Origin: Proruminimicrobium sp964487915
GTDB lineage: Bacteria; Elusimicrobiota; Endomicrobiia; Endomicrobiales; Endomicrobiaceae
DNA length: 64,000 nucleotides
Assembly: GCA_964487915.1 (NCBI GenBank)
Contig: CAZASN010000004.1
Coordinates: 62,001-126,000, forward strand
Direction of reading: 5' to 3'
Shown here: positions 51,858-60,736 of the stretch, piece after piece
Position numbering within the stretch: the stretch's first letter is position 1
How the letters are laid out: every line of letters starts with the position of its first letter
The notes under the pieces: model-generated
Told to the model about the DNA's origin: nothing
What the model saw: the letters and a program-made list of their open reading frames with translations, nothing else
Database searches by the model: none
Translations under genes and position numbers: made by a program

Positions 51858-54640
51858 AAAAAATAATAACAATCTGTTTTTTGTTGTTTATCCATACTTT
51901 TTGCTTTTCGGTTCCCGACCCGGGAGGCAGTGCGTCAATAAAACAAGACTTGTCCGGCACAGGCGTAGCGACGCCGGTTATTTCAAGAACCCCTTCTTTT
52001 TCAAAACCTTATCCGACAAACAAATGGTATAATTCGTTAATATATAATGATTCTTCAAAGCCGTCATTGGGAATGTATACCCAGCCGCAGCTTCATATAA
52101 TAGCTTATCAGACCGTTGCGCAGCAAAGATACACCGGAAGCCTTTTAATAGGATATCCTGTCTTAACGGCATACAGCGGCGGAGGCTGTTTTACTTACAG
52201 CAGCGATTTGACAGATCCGACAAGATCGCAGCTTTGCATAACCGCGACGGACGCGTCAAATAATCCTAAAACAATAAATACAAGCGACGTAAGATTACAA
52301 TCTTTTTCGGATTGGGCATGTACGGTTGATAACGGACAATATGAAGCGACTTTCGGGCAGGGAATGCTTTTTTCTTATTTTAATTTCAAAAACGGTTCAA
52401 ACGCGATGATTTCTTTCCCTAACTCTATTGACGCAAACAATTCTTTTAAAGTTTATACGTCTTCTTCCGTTCAAGTAACGAATACCGATTCTTTTTATGC
52501 AGATAAAATAATACTTGAAGTTAAATCTTATTATTCCGGCAATTCGTCTTCAAGCACCAGATATTACGGAATTTTTCTTCCTTCAGGTTCTCAGATACGC
52601 TTAAATGCTTATTCGGCAGGCGATCCGTCAAATTCAACCCAGTTTATAAATATAACGTTTCCTTCTTCGGCAAGATATATGTCCGTCGGTCTTATGACTT
52701 CAAAAGAAGACTTAAACGACTGGTATAAATACGCGTACAATTTTGTTACAGATACAAAAGCTTCATATGATATAGACAGCAGATACAAAGTGACGACCAA
52801 TTTTCAATTTACTTTTGACGTAAAAAGAACAGATACCGGGCTTATTGCAAACCAGACTCTTTTTGCCGTTATGCCTCATCAGTACAAAAACAACGAGCTT
52901 ACTTTAAATTATTTTAACGCCAAAGAATTTCCCTCAATAAGGGGAAGAATGAAAACAGTCAGCGGAAATAAATTTTCCACAAAATACGGATTTTACGGCA
53001 TAGTTCCGTTTTTAAACCATACTATATCTTCTTCGTCGGTAAAAACACTGATAACAAATGCTCTTGCAACCGATAAAAATGCGAATATAGATCCGGCCGG
53101 GTATCAGGCGGACAATACGTATTATTACGGTAAAAATCTGGCGAAAATCGCTAATCTAATAACAGTTGCCGATAATGCCGGAGACACATCGGCAAAGAAT
53201 CTGCTGATATCAAGATTAAAAGCCGAACTTGCAAACTGGTTTACTTATTCAAGCGCCGAGACAAAAAAGTTTTTTGCTTATGATTCAAACTGGGGCGGGC
53301 TGATAGGAATTAAAACTGGATTCGGAACGGAAAAATACAGCGATCATCACTTTCATTACGGATATTTTATTTACGCATCCGCGATTCTTGCGATGTATGA
53401 CGATGATTTTGCAAACCGATACGGAGGAATGGTTGAACTTCTTATAAAAGATATAGCAAATATTTCCCGTACGGACTCGAATTTTCCGTATATGAGATAT
53501 TTTGACGTTTATGAAGGACACAGCTGGGCTGACGGAATGGGCGGCTGGGAAATTTCATCGGGCGGATTTGTCTATTCGGATTCAATTAACGAAGAGGCTT
53601 CATCGGAAGCGATGAACGCGTGGGCCGCCATATATTTATGGGGTATGGAGACAAACAAAACTTCGTATTCAAATTATTCAAACAGCGAAAATAATATAAA
53701 ACTCGGAATATGGCTTTATACCAATCATTATCAATCTTTGAGAGATTATTATTTTGACGTTGATTCAGGAGACAGCCAAAAAGAAATATATCCGTCTTCG
53801 CTGCTTGGCACTTACGGCAATCACGGTTCAATAGGAATTTTGTTCGGCGGCAGAGGCTGGTATTATGTATGGTGGTCTCCTTCTCACGGAGCAAGAGAAA
53901 TAAAAGGCATTCAGATTTTTCCCGGAACTCCGTCAATGATGTATTTGGGATACGATAAAGATTACGCCGAAAATAATTTTTACGCAAAAATGCTTTCGGA
54001 AGCGCCGGGAGATTATTACTGGAACGACGTTTGGGAAAAATATCATGCGTTGTTTGATCCGGATGCGGCTTGGACCAATTTTACCTCAAATCCGGTCGTT
54101 GACGACGGCGGAACAAAAAGTTTTACATATCATTTTATAAATTATTTTAAACAATACGGAGTACAGGCTGCGGGATACGGCGCGGATTTTCCGTCGTATC
54201 TTGTTACGGAAGATTCTTTCGGCAAAAAATATTACATGGTGTATAATCCTTTGCCGGTAAATAAGACGGTAAGATTTTACGACGCCAGCGACGCTTATAT
54301 TGGAAGCGTTAACGTCAATGCCGGTTCTTACGCGATAACGTCAAATTTAATAACCGATGAAACTCCCGATAATATTTTGGTTTATCCGGTTCCGTATAAA
54401 CCGGGAAGCGGCGGCAGTTATGACGCAGACGGTATAACATTTCAGAATATAGGCGCAAATGCAAAAATAAAAATATTTAATATTGCCGGAGAGCTGGTTT
54501 TTGAAACCACGCAGAATTCTTTTTTTGTCTGGGACGCAAAAAACAGACACGGCAATAAAATAGCTTCCGGCGTATATATATATTACATAACTTCAAACGG
54601 CGGGAAAACATTTAAAGGAAAAATCGCTGTTGAAAGATAA
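51854..54640 (+). CDS. Secreted GH81 endo-beta-1,3-glucanase with C-terminal FlgD-like tail
   Basis: The 928-aa protein has a signal peptide (IITICFLLFIHTFCFSV), then family-81 landmarks: KPYPTNKWYNSLIY, FAYDSNWGGLIGI, YSDHHFHYGYFIYASAIL, YEGHSWADGMGGWE and the acidic SINEEASSEAMNAWAAIYLW that holds the catalytic Glu residues. The final ~75 residues (VYPVPYKPGSGG; KIFNIAGELVFETTQ; ASGVYIYYITSNGG) are a FlgD-like/T9SS-type Ig tail often found on secreted proteins of Elusimicrobiota and Bacteroidota-like groups. GH81 cuts laminarin, callose or fungal wall glucan, pointing to breakdown of eukaryotic or algal polysaccharide. Confidence 0.9.
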   Translation: MKKIITICFLLFIHTFCFSVPDPGGSASIKQDLSGTGVATPVISRTPSFSKPYPTNKWYNSLIYNDSSKPSLGMYTQPQLHIIAYQTVAQQRYTGSLLIGYPVLTAYSGGGCFTYSSDLTDPTRSQLCITATDASNNPKTINTSDVRLQSFSDWACTVDNGQYEATFGQGMLFSYFNFKNGSNAMISFPNSIDANNSFKVYTSSSVQVTNTDSFYADKIILEVKSYYSGNSSSSTRYYGIFLPSGSQIRLNAYSAGDPSNSTQFINITFPSSARYMSVGLMTSKEDLNDWYKYAYNFVTDTKASYDIDSRYKVTTNFQFTFDVKRTDTGLIANQTLFAVMPHQYKNNELTLNYFNAKEFPSIRGRMKTVSGNKFSTKYGFYGIVPFLNHTISSSSVKTLITNALATDKNANIDPAGYQADNTYYYGKNLAKIANLITVADNAGDTSAKNLLISRLKAELANWFTYSSAETKKFFAYDSNWGGLIGIKTGFGTEKYSDHHFHYGYFIYASAILAMYDDDFANRYGGMVELLIKDIANISRTDSNFPYMRYFDVYEGHSWADGMGGWEISSGGFVYSDSINEEASSEAMNAWAAIYLWGMETNKTSYSNYSNSENNIKLGIWLYTNHYQSLRDYYFDVDSGDSQKEIYPSSLLGTYGNHGSIGILFGGRGWYYVWWSPSHGAREIKGIQIFPGTPSMMYLGYDKDYAENNFYAKMLSEAPGDYYWNDVWEKYHALFDPDAAWTNFTSNPVVDDGGTKSFTYHFINYFKQYGVQAAGYGADFPSYLVTEDSFGKKYYMVYNPLPVNKTVRFYDASDAYIGSVNVNAGSYAITSNLITDETPDNILVYPVPYKPGSGGSYDADGITFQNIGANAKIKIFNIAGELVFETTQNSFFVWDAKNRHGNKIASGVYIYYITSNGGKTFKGKIAVER

Positions 54641-54661
54641 AAAAATTGCCAGAGGGTTTGT

Positions 54662-55606
54662 ATGTTAAAAAAATTAATTATAAGATGGTCCGTATTTTTT
54701 ATAGTTTTAACCGTTCTTTATTTTATAGTTAACGCAAAGGTTCATGCCGTTGCCGAGGCAAGTTTAAAATCGGCGATTACGGTTACGGTGCCTGTTTATA
54801 CTAAAGACGAATTAATTAATAATCTTGAATCAAGACTGAAGTATTTATATTTAAGAACCAAAGGCGTAAAATTTTACGTTTATAAAGTTAAGAAAAGAGA
54901 AAATCTCTGGACAATAGCAAAAAAATACGGATATTCCGTGCACACGATAATAGGCTGCAATCCGCAGATGAAAACTTACAATGTCAACGAGGGTCAAAAG
55001 CTGCTTATTCCTAATATCGGCGGCACTCTTCATCCGGTACAACCCGAAGATACAATAAAAACCATATCGGAAAAATACGGCGTTGAAGAATCAGTTTTAA
55101 AAAACACTAATTTTGCTTTAGACGGCGATTTGCGCAAAGAGTTTTTTGTTTTTGTGCCTGGGAAAAGACCTTTGGTTAATTTGTTGAATGAAAATATGCA
55201 GAAAAAGTACGCTTTAAGAGACCTTTTTGTCTCTCCTCTCGGAGGAAGAATCAGCAGCCCTTTCGGAAAAAGACGTCATCCTGTCACGGGAAAAGCTAGC
55301 GTGCACGGCGGCGTTGACATAGCCGTAAGAGAAGGCACGCCGGTAGGAGCTGCGGCAAGCGGCGTCGTAATTCTTGCAAGTTATGATGTAGGACATTACG
55401 GAGTTGCCGTTTTTATAGACCACCAAAACGGATATATAACTCATTACGGACATCTTTCAAAGATTCTTGTCAGGCAGGGGCAAAAAGTCAGACAGGGTCA
55501 GATTATAGCAAGAAGCGGTTCTACCGGAAGATCAACAGGTCCTCATCTTCATTTTACCGTAAAAAGAAACGGCGTGAACGTAGACCCGCTGCAGTTTTTG
55601 TGGTAA
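54662..55606 (+). CDS. LysM-M23 peptidoglycan endopeptidase
   Basis: The 314-aa protein has one N-terminal membrane anchor (IIRWSVFFIVLTVLYFIVNA), two LysM-like modules (YKVKKRENLWTIAKKYGYSV; HPVQPEDTIKTISEKYGV) and an M23 domain with metal ligands in HGGVDIAVREGTPV and GPHLHFTVKRNG, and ITHYGHLS. It resembles NlpD/MepM-type proteins for cell separation or wall growth. All zinc ligands are present, so it should be active. It follows the GH81 gene by 21 bp. Confidence 0.9.
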   Translation: MLKKLIIRWSVFFIVLTVLYFIVNAKVHAVAEASLKSAITVTVPVYTKDELINNLESRLKYLYLRTKGVKFYVYKVKKRENLWTIAKKYGYSVHTIIGCNPQMKTYNVNEGQKLLIPNIGGTLHPVQPEDTIKTISEKYGVEESVLKNTNFALDGDLRKEFFVFVPGKRPLVNLLNENMQKKYALRDLFVSPLGGRISSPFGKRRHPVTGKASVHGGVDIAVREGTPVGAAASGVVILASYDVGHYGVAVFIDHQNGYITHYGHLSKILVRQGQKVRQGQIIARSGSTGRSTGPHLHFTVKRNGVNVDPLQFLW

Positions 55607-55626
55607 ATTTCAAATTTTCATTTAAA

Positions 55627-56682
55627 TTATTTTGTCAGATTATCCAAAATTAACTGTTTAATATTCGGCGACACTTCTCTTTTAGGAAGCGTAAAAACGC
55701 TTTTAATAATAAAATCCGCGGTTAAATCTTTCGCCTTTATCAATTTTATATATTTATTGGCGTTTGAAGTGTCCAATTCCGAAAAATCCGTTGAATCCGT
55801 AAAAACTACAAAAGTTTCTATAAAAGGCCTGAATTTATCGTTTTTATCCGTAAAATTGTTGTCTTTAAGTATCTTTTCAATTTTTTTGCTGACCTGTTTA
55901 AACTGGTTGTCGGATTGTTCAAAAATATTTCTTCTTTTTTCCGAAACCATTTCCGTATTATTTGCCGTAATTTTAAGAGCCTCGTTTATGCTTCCTGAAA
56001 GTTTTGCGTTAGGGAAATATTTTGTTTCAAACAACAATACGGTAAAAGGCAGCGGCGCGGCGGTAAAAGCTATAATATCTATTTCCTGTCCGTTAACTAT
56101 AACATTTTGTTTCGGAGAGTAAGGTTCTTTCATAAATACCGTCGTCATTTTTGCCAGTTTATCCGAAATTTCCTTTTCAAACATTCTTCCAGCGCCCAAG
56201 GATGCTTGTTTATCGTGGTCTAATATTGATGATAAAATAGTATTCTGCGACTGCAGATTTTTTATTTTATCGCCTATAGAATCAATTGAAAGCAACGCTT
56301 TTTTTATTTTGATTATAAGTTCCGTTTCTGTTACCGGTTTTGATATAAAATCAAAAATCATGTCTCCCGCAAGATTTGTCACGGATTGTCCGTAAACGCG
56401 TTCCATGGCGGTTAAAAGTATAATTTGTATCGTCGGAGCAGTTTGTTTTATATAAGGCAAAATGTCAAGTCCGGTCTCTCCTATTCCGAAATGAATGTCA
56501 AGAATCAGCAAATCTATCGTATCCGGATTGTTTAAAATAAATTTTTTAAGTTCCGTAGTCGTTCCAAACTGCTTAACTTCAACATTTTGAAAATGTCTTA
56601 AAATAGTCCTTTCAAGAGATGCCCTTATATTCAAATCATCGTCGGTTAATGCTATTATTTTTTTCTTTTCGTCAGAACTCAT
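55627..56682 (-). CDS. Response regulator fused to NERD/PD-(D/E)xK nuclease-like domain
   Basis: Residues 1-~125 are a receiver (KIIALTDDDLNIRASLERTI; LLILDIHFGIGETGLD; FISKPVTETELI). After a coiled-coil linker comes a domain with GRMFEKEISDKL, then VNGQEIDIIAFTAAPLPFTV and LLFETKYF, matching the NERD family's E, D and ExK residues (PD-(D/E)xK nuclease fold). The usual DNA-binding output domain is absent. The start overlaps the kinase stop by ATGA, so the two form a pair. Phosphorylation-controlled nuclease or nucleic-acid-binding output is inferred. Confidence 0.72.
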   Translation of the reverse strand: MSSDEKKKIIALTDDDLNIRASLERTILRHFQNVEVKQFGTTTELKKFILNNPDTIDLLILDIHFGIGETGLDILPYIKQTAPTIQIILLTAMERVYGQSVTNLAGDMIFDFISKPVTETELIIKIKKALLSIDSIGDKIKNLQSQNTILSSILDHDKQASLGAGRMFEKEISDKLAKMTTVFMKEPYSPKQNVIVNGQEIDIIAFTAAPLPFTVLLFETKYFPNAKLSGSINEALKITANNTEMVSEKRRNIFEQSDNQFKQVSKKIEKILKDNNFTDKNDKFRPFIETFVVFTDSTDFSELDTSNANKYIKLIKAKDLTADFIIKSVFTLPKREVSPNIKQLILDNLTK

Positions 56683-58697
56683 TTATCCTCCTCGTAAACA
56701 GGCAGAACAATAATCGTTTCAAGTCCTTTTTCGCCGTTAATGCCGGAATTTTTTGCCGAAACGGTTCCGTTTAAAATGCCCGCGAAATACGCGCTGTGCA
56801 GCGTTCCTTCTCCCAATCTGTCGCCTTTTGAACTTTGCAGCTGCTGTTTGTATATTTTTGACAGGGTAAGATCGTCTAATCCGCCGGCGTTGTCAATGAT
56901 TGAAATCATTAAATTCTTTTTATTTTCGCTTAAATAAACGGATACTTTTATTTTTGCGGAAAAATTATCGTTCATCAGCAGTTTCTGCAAAGCAAACACC
57001 GAGTTGTCTATTATATTTCTTACGGCTATGAAAATGAGCCTGTTTATATAACAGTATAAACGGTCTTTATCGTTTAATTTTAACGCGTTTATTGAAATTT
57101 CAATATGCGGTTTTAATTTATAATTATAAAATTCTATTTGTTTTACGATAATTTCGTTAATGTAATTCAAATCGGTTTTATGAAGTTTGCCGTTGCTCAA
57201 GTCTTCAACGTGTTCTCTTGTCGTTTTCTGGTTTTCTAAAATCTCGTCTCTGTAAGGCTTAACTATGTTTTCATATACTTCCGACAATATATCATTAAAT
57301 CCCGTATTTGTTTTTTCCAGCTGGTTTACAAGATCGTGCCGAGAACTTCTTAGAAGCTCAACGGTGTCTTCAGCCCAGTTTAATTCCAGAGACTGCAGCC
57401 TTTGAATCTGCGATTCAAAAGAATCCTTGATTTCTGATACGGTTTGTTTTTTTATAAGCTCGCTTTCCATTGCCGCGTTATAGGTTAAATTATTATTGTA
57501 TTTGTCAATCAATATAAAAGTAACAAGCAGTATTATAAGCCACAAAAAATTGCTTGTATCCACGCTTGATCCGGATATCATTTCATAATATTTAAAGGGA
57601 GTAATGCCTGTAAGATGTATGATTATTGAAAGGTATACAGCCACAATAAAAACAGAAAAAATAAAAGATACAAGTATAAATTTTGTGGTGTCCCTTTCAA
57701 AATCTTTTTTATTCAAAACGCTTCTGCGCAGATATAACAGATCGTAATTTATTTTAATTTTATGCAGCGGCAGAATCATTTTTAAAAATAAAATCAAAAT
57801 AATGACTATAAGAGGAATAGAAATCATTTCAAGAAATAAAAAATTCTGGAAAGAGTGGATTGAAATTTTTTCCAAAATTTCCGGCAAAACCGTATGCGAA
57901 ACGGTTTTTACGGTTGAGATATAAACATATCCGGATAATATAAATAATATAAATTCTGTATTTGTGATGCTTGTCAAAAATATGTTAAACCAGGATATAT
58001 TTTTTTTTGTTAAATTATACCTGTAATGTTCGGTCAGCATAACGGTGTTATATTTTAATATCGTTACGCAAATAATGCTGCCTATTAAAACCGTAAGTAT
58101 CATATTGGGGATCTCAACGAAAGTTTCGGCCGCATAATTTCCTATTAAAGACAGAATTCCACCCGTATTTTCTATATTAAAAAGATTTCTGAAAGATTCG
58201 GTAAAGTAAATGGAATAAGGCTGTTTAAATATGGCGTCCTGAAAAACAACGTTCTTTATAATTGAAGAAAAAACCGAAATGACAAGCCCTGTTGCGATTC
58301 CGGCGAAAAGAATAAATCTTGCGGATATGAAAAAAGTTTTTTTAATATCGTTGTCTATATTTGTTTTTGTATTGAAAATAGTAAGTTTGCCGGATTCGGC
58401 AAGCCATCCCCAGAAAAGGGCTCCGGTAATGTTTATTACGGCAAAATAAATAAAATGAGGAGAAGTTATATTTGATAAAACGATAGGAGTCGTTATCGCC
58501 ACAATGACAGCCCATACGCTTCCGAGCGTGATCGCGGCAACGAATGTTCCCAGCATGTCAAAAGTTAAAAAACGGTAGCTGTTTTCATAAACGAAACTGT
58601 GTCCCGCCCAGTTTAATAACACTGAAAAACACGCTATCAGAAAATAAAATTTCTTTTCGTTGACAGCCTTCAGTAAATTATCAGTAAAATTAGGCAT
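56679..58697 (-). CDS. Multi-pass membrane sensor histidine kinase
   Basis: The frame is open from TTG at 58724, but ATG 58697 is preferred: TATAAT (58709-58704 on this strand, with an upstream TG) lies six bases before it, suggesting a leaderless message. The 672-aa product has about nine hydrophobic segments in residues 15-410, a helical region with SSRHDLVNQLEKT (candidate phospho-His, DcuS/SpoOB-like HDxxN form) and a HATPase with RNIIDNSVFAL (N box), IIDNAGGLDDL (G1) and GEGTLHSAYFAGILNGTVSA (G2). The N-terminal membrane part resembles transport-like sensor domains. The signal is unknown. It controls the receiver-NERD protein. Confidence 0.82.
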   Translation of the reverse strand: MPNFTDNLLKAVNEKKFYFLIACFSVLLNWAGHSFVYENSYRFLTFDMLGTFVAAITLGSVWAVIVAITTPIVLSNITSPHFIYFAVINITGALFWGWLAESGKLTIFNTKTNIDNDIKKTFFISARFILFAGIATGLVISVFSSIIKNVVFQDAIFKQPYSIYFTESFRNLFNIENTGGILSLIGNYAAETFVEIPNMILTVLIGSIICVTILKYNTVMLTEHYRYNLTKKNISWFNIFLTSITNTEFILFILSGYVYISTVKTVSHTVLPEILEKISIHSFQNFLFLEMISIPLIVIILILFLKMILPLHKIKINYDLLYLRRSVLNKKDFERDTTKFILVSFIFSVFIVAVYLSIIIHLTGITPFKYYEMISGSSVDTSNFLWLIILLVTFILIDKYNNNLTYNAAMESELIKKQTVSEIKDSFESQIQRLQSLELNWAEDTVELLRSSRHDLVNQLEKTNTGFNDILSEVYENIVKPYRDEILENQKTTREHVEDLSNGKLHKTDLNYINEIIVKQIEFYNYKLKPHIEISINALKLNDKDRLYCYINRLIFIAVRNIIDNSVFALQKLLMNDNFSAKIKVSVYLSENKKNLMISIIDNAGGLDDLTLSKIYKQQLQSSKGDRLGEGTLHSAYFAGILNGTVSAKNSGINGEKGLETIIVLPVYEEDK

Positions 58698-58755
58698 ATA
58701 AATATTATACCATAAGTAAAACAACTTTTCTGTTAAAAAATGATAAAATGCCTAT

Positions 58756-60726
58756 ATGACCATAGAATTACTTGCGCCAGCCGGCAATTATGAATCTTTT
58801 TTTTCTGCCGTAAATGCAGGAGCCGACGCGGTTTACGTCGGGATGAAAGATTTCAGCGCCCGCTCAAAAGCAAGAAATTTTTCTTATAAAGAATTATACA
58901 ATATCTGCCTGTATGCAAAAGAAAAAAAAGTCAAAGTATACGTCGCGTTAAACACGCTTCTTCAGCAAAAAGACCTTTTCAGGGCATTTGAATGTCTTGA
59001 ACAGATAAAATCTGCCGGCGCGGATGCGGTTATCGCGCAGGATGCCGGGCTGGCCTGCATGGCAAAAAAATATTTTCCGGAATTAAAACTGCATGCAAGC
59101 ACGCAGCTTGCGGTTCATAACTCTTCAGGCGTAAAACAAGCGGTAAAAATGGGTTTTTCCAGAGTAGTTCTGGCCAGAGAGCTTTCCTTTGAACAAATTA
59201 ACGCCATTAAAAATAACACTTCAGCCGAAATTGAAATATTCTGCCACGGAGCATTATGTTTTTCTGTTTCCGGGTTATGTCTGTTTTCAAGTTTTATAGG
59301 CGGATACAGCGGGAACAGAGGATTTTGCACTCAGCCATGCAGAAGGCTGTGGACCGTAAATAAAAAACAGGGATATTTTTTGTCTCCGAAAGATTTACAA
59401 TTGTCAGGATATATCGAACGCTTGAAAGATATCGGTATAACTTCTTTAAAAATTGAAGGCAGAATGAAAAATTCGGATTATGTATATAAAACGGTCAAAG
59501 CTTACAGACTTCTTATAGACGCCGCTAAAAATGATATGGATAAAGCGGTTTGCGAAGCGGAAAATATTTTGCGTTTTGATTATGCAAGGCAAAAAACGAG
59601 TTTTAATTTTAAAGGCAAAGACGAAAATATTTTTGAACCGGAAAAATCAAAAAATACGGGTTTGCCGATAGGCAACATTTATGACGCAAAAGATGACAGC
59701 TTTTGCGTTAAAACCGGTTATATCCTCAAAACAGGCGACGTTATTAGACTTTCTGACGGGAAACGCGACAGCAGCATTGCGTTTGAAATAAAAAGAATTG
59801 AAAATATTTCCGAAGGCTGGAAAATATTTCACGAAGGTATTTACGCGGAAAACGGCTTTGAGATATTTAAAACAGCCGATTATCAGGACAAAACAGAAAT
59901 AACCGGGGTATATGAAAAAGAGCCGCCGCCGATAAAAAAAACAGAACTATATATTCCTAAATTTAAACAAAAAGTTTCGCTGCCGAATTTGTTTATAAGA
60001 ATTAATAATTTTAAATGGTTAAAACTGCTTGGAAACACGAAAGAATCCCTTATTTTAAAATTGACCCATGATAATTTTGACGCAATAAACAATATTCAAC
60101 CGGCGGGTTCTCATTATATTGAACTGCCTCCGTTTATTGACCAAGAAGATACTGAAAAATACCGCGGCAAAATAGATGTTCTCATAAAAAAAGGTTTCGT
60201 CAATTTTTTTATAAACAATATAGCGCATTTTGAATTTTTTGAAAATAAAAAAGTTTTGCTTTACGCGGGTCAGTTTTTATACACGCTGAATACTTATGCT
60301 GCCGAAATATTCGGTAAATTTAATATACGCGCTTTTACCGTTTCATGGGAAGACGATACCGCCAATATCTCAGAAACGGCGCGGTTGCTTAACGGGGGAT
60401 TAATCGTATATTTATCGGGATTTCCCGAGTTGTCCGTTTCAAAAATGACTTTTTCTGACGCGGTTAAAAATCAAAATATAAAATCCGCAAGAGACGAATT
60501 TAAAATAATAAGCTCGGATAAACAAAATATAATCCTGCCCAGATATCCCGTAACCGCTTTCGGCTTAAAATCTATTTTTTTAAAATTTAAAATAAATTCG
60601 TTCGCCATAGATTTGTCATATATAGAACCGGACAAAAATTATCTTGACGCGGTTTTAAAAGCTTTTTACGGCAGCGCTAATATTAATTCCGTTTCAAAAT
60701 TCAATTTAGACAGAAAACTAAGATAA
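58756..60726 (+). CDS. U32-family peptidase-like protein (RlhA/YhbU type)
   Basis: The 656-aa protein starts MTIELLAPAGNYESFFSAVN with GADAVYVGMKDFSARSKARN, followed by the cysteine-bearing EIEIFCHGALCFSVSGLCLF and GNRGFCTQPCRR that distinguish U32 proteins, then a DUF3656-like region. Family members act in tRNA or 23S rRNA hydroxylation (TrhP, RlhA) or ubiquinone synthesis; the long form with a C-terminal extension resembles RlhA. TAAAAT (58744-58749) lies six bases before the ATG and there is no Shine-Dalgarno sequence, so the message may be leaderless. Confidence 0.85.
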   Translation: MTIELLAPAGNYESFFSAVNAGADAVYVGMKDFSARSKARNFSYKELYNICLYAKEKKVKVYVALNTLLQQKDLFRAFECLEQIKSAGADAVIAQDAGLACMAKKYFPELKLHASTQLAVHNSSGVKQAVKMGFSRVVLARELSFEQINAIKNNTSAEIEIFCHGALCFSVSGLCLFSSFIGGYSGNRGFCTQPCRRLWTVNKKQGYFLSPKDLQLSGYIERLKDIGITSLKIEGRMKNSDYVYKTVKAYRLLIDAAKNDMDKAVCEAENILRFDYARQKTSFNFKGKDENIFEPEKSKNTGLPIGNIYDAKDDSFCVKTGYILKTGDVIRLSDGKRDSSIAFEIKRIENISEGWKIFHEGIYAENGFEIFKTADYQDKTEITGVYEKEPPPIKKTELYIPKFKQKVSLPNLFIRINNFKWLKLLGNTKESLILKLTHDNFDAINNIQPAGSHYIELPPFIDQEDTEKYRGKIDVLIKKGFVNFFINNIAHFEFFENKKVLLYAGQFLYTLNTYAAEIFGKFNIRAFTVSWEDDTANISETARLLNGGLIVYLSGFPELSVSKMTFSDAVKNQNIKSARDEFKIISSDKQNIILPRYPVTAFGLKSIFLKFKINSFAIDLSYIEPDKNYLDAVLKAFYGSANINSVSKFNLDRKLR

Positions 60727-60736
60727 AGAATTCTTT

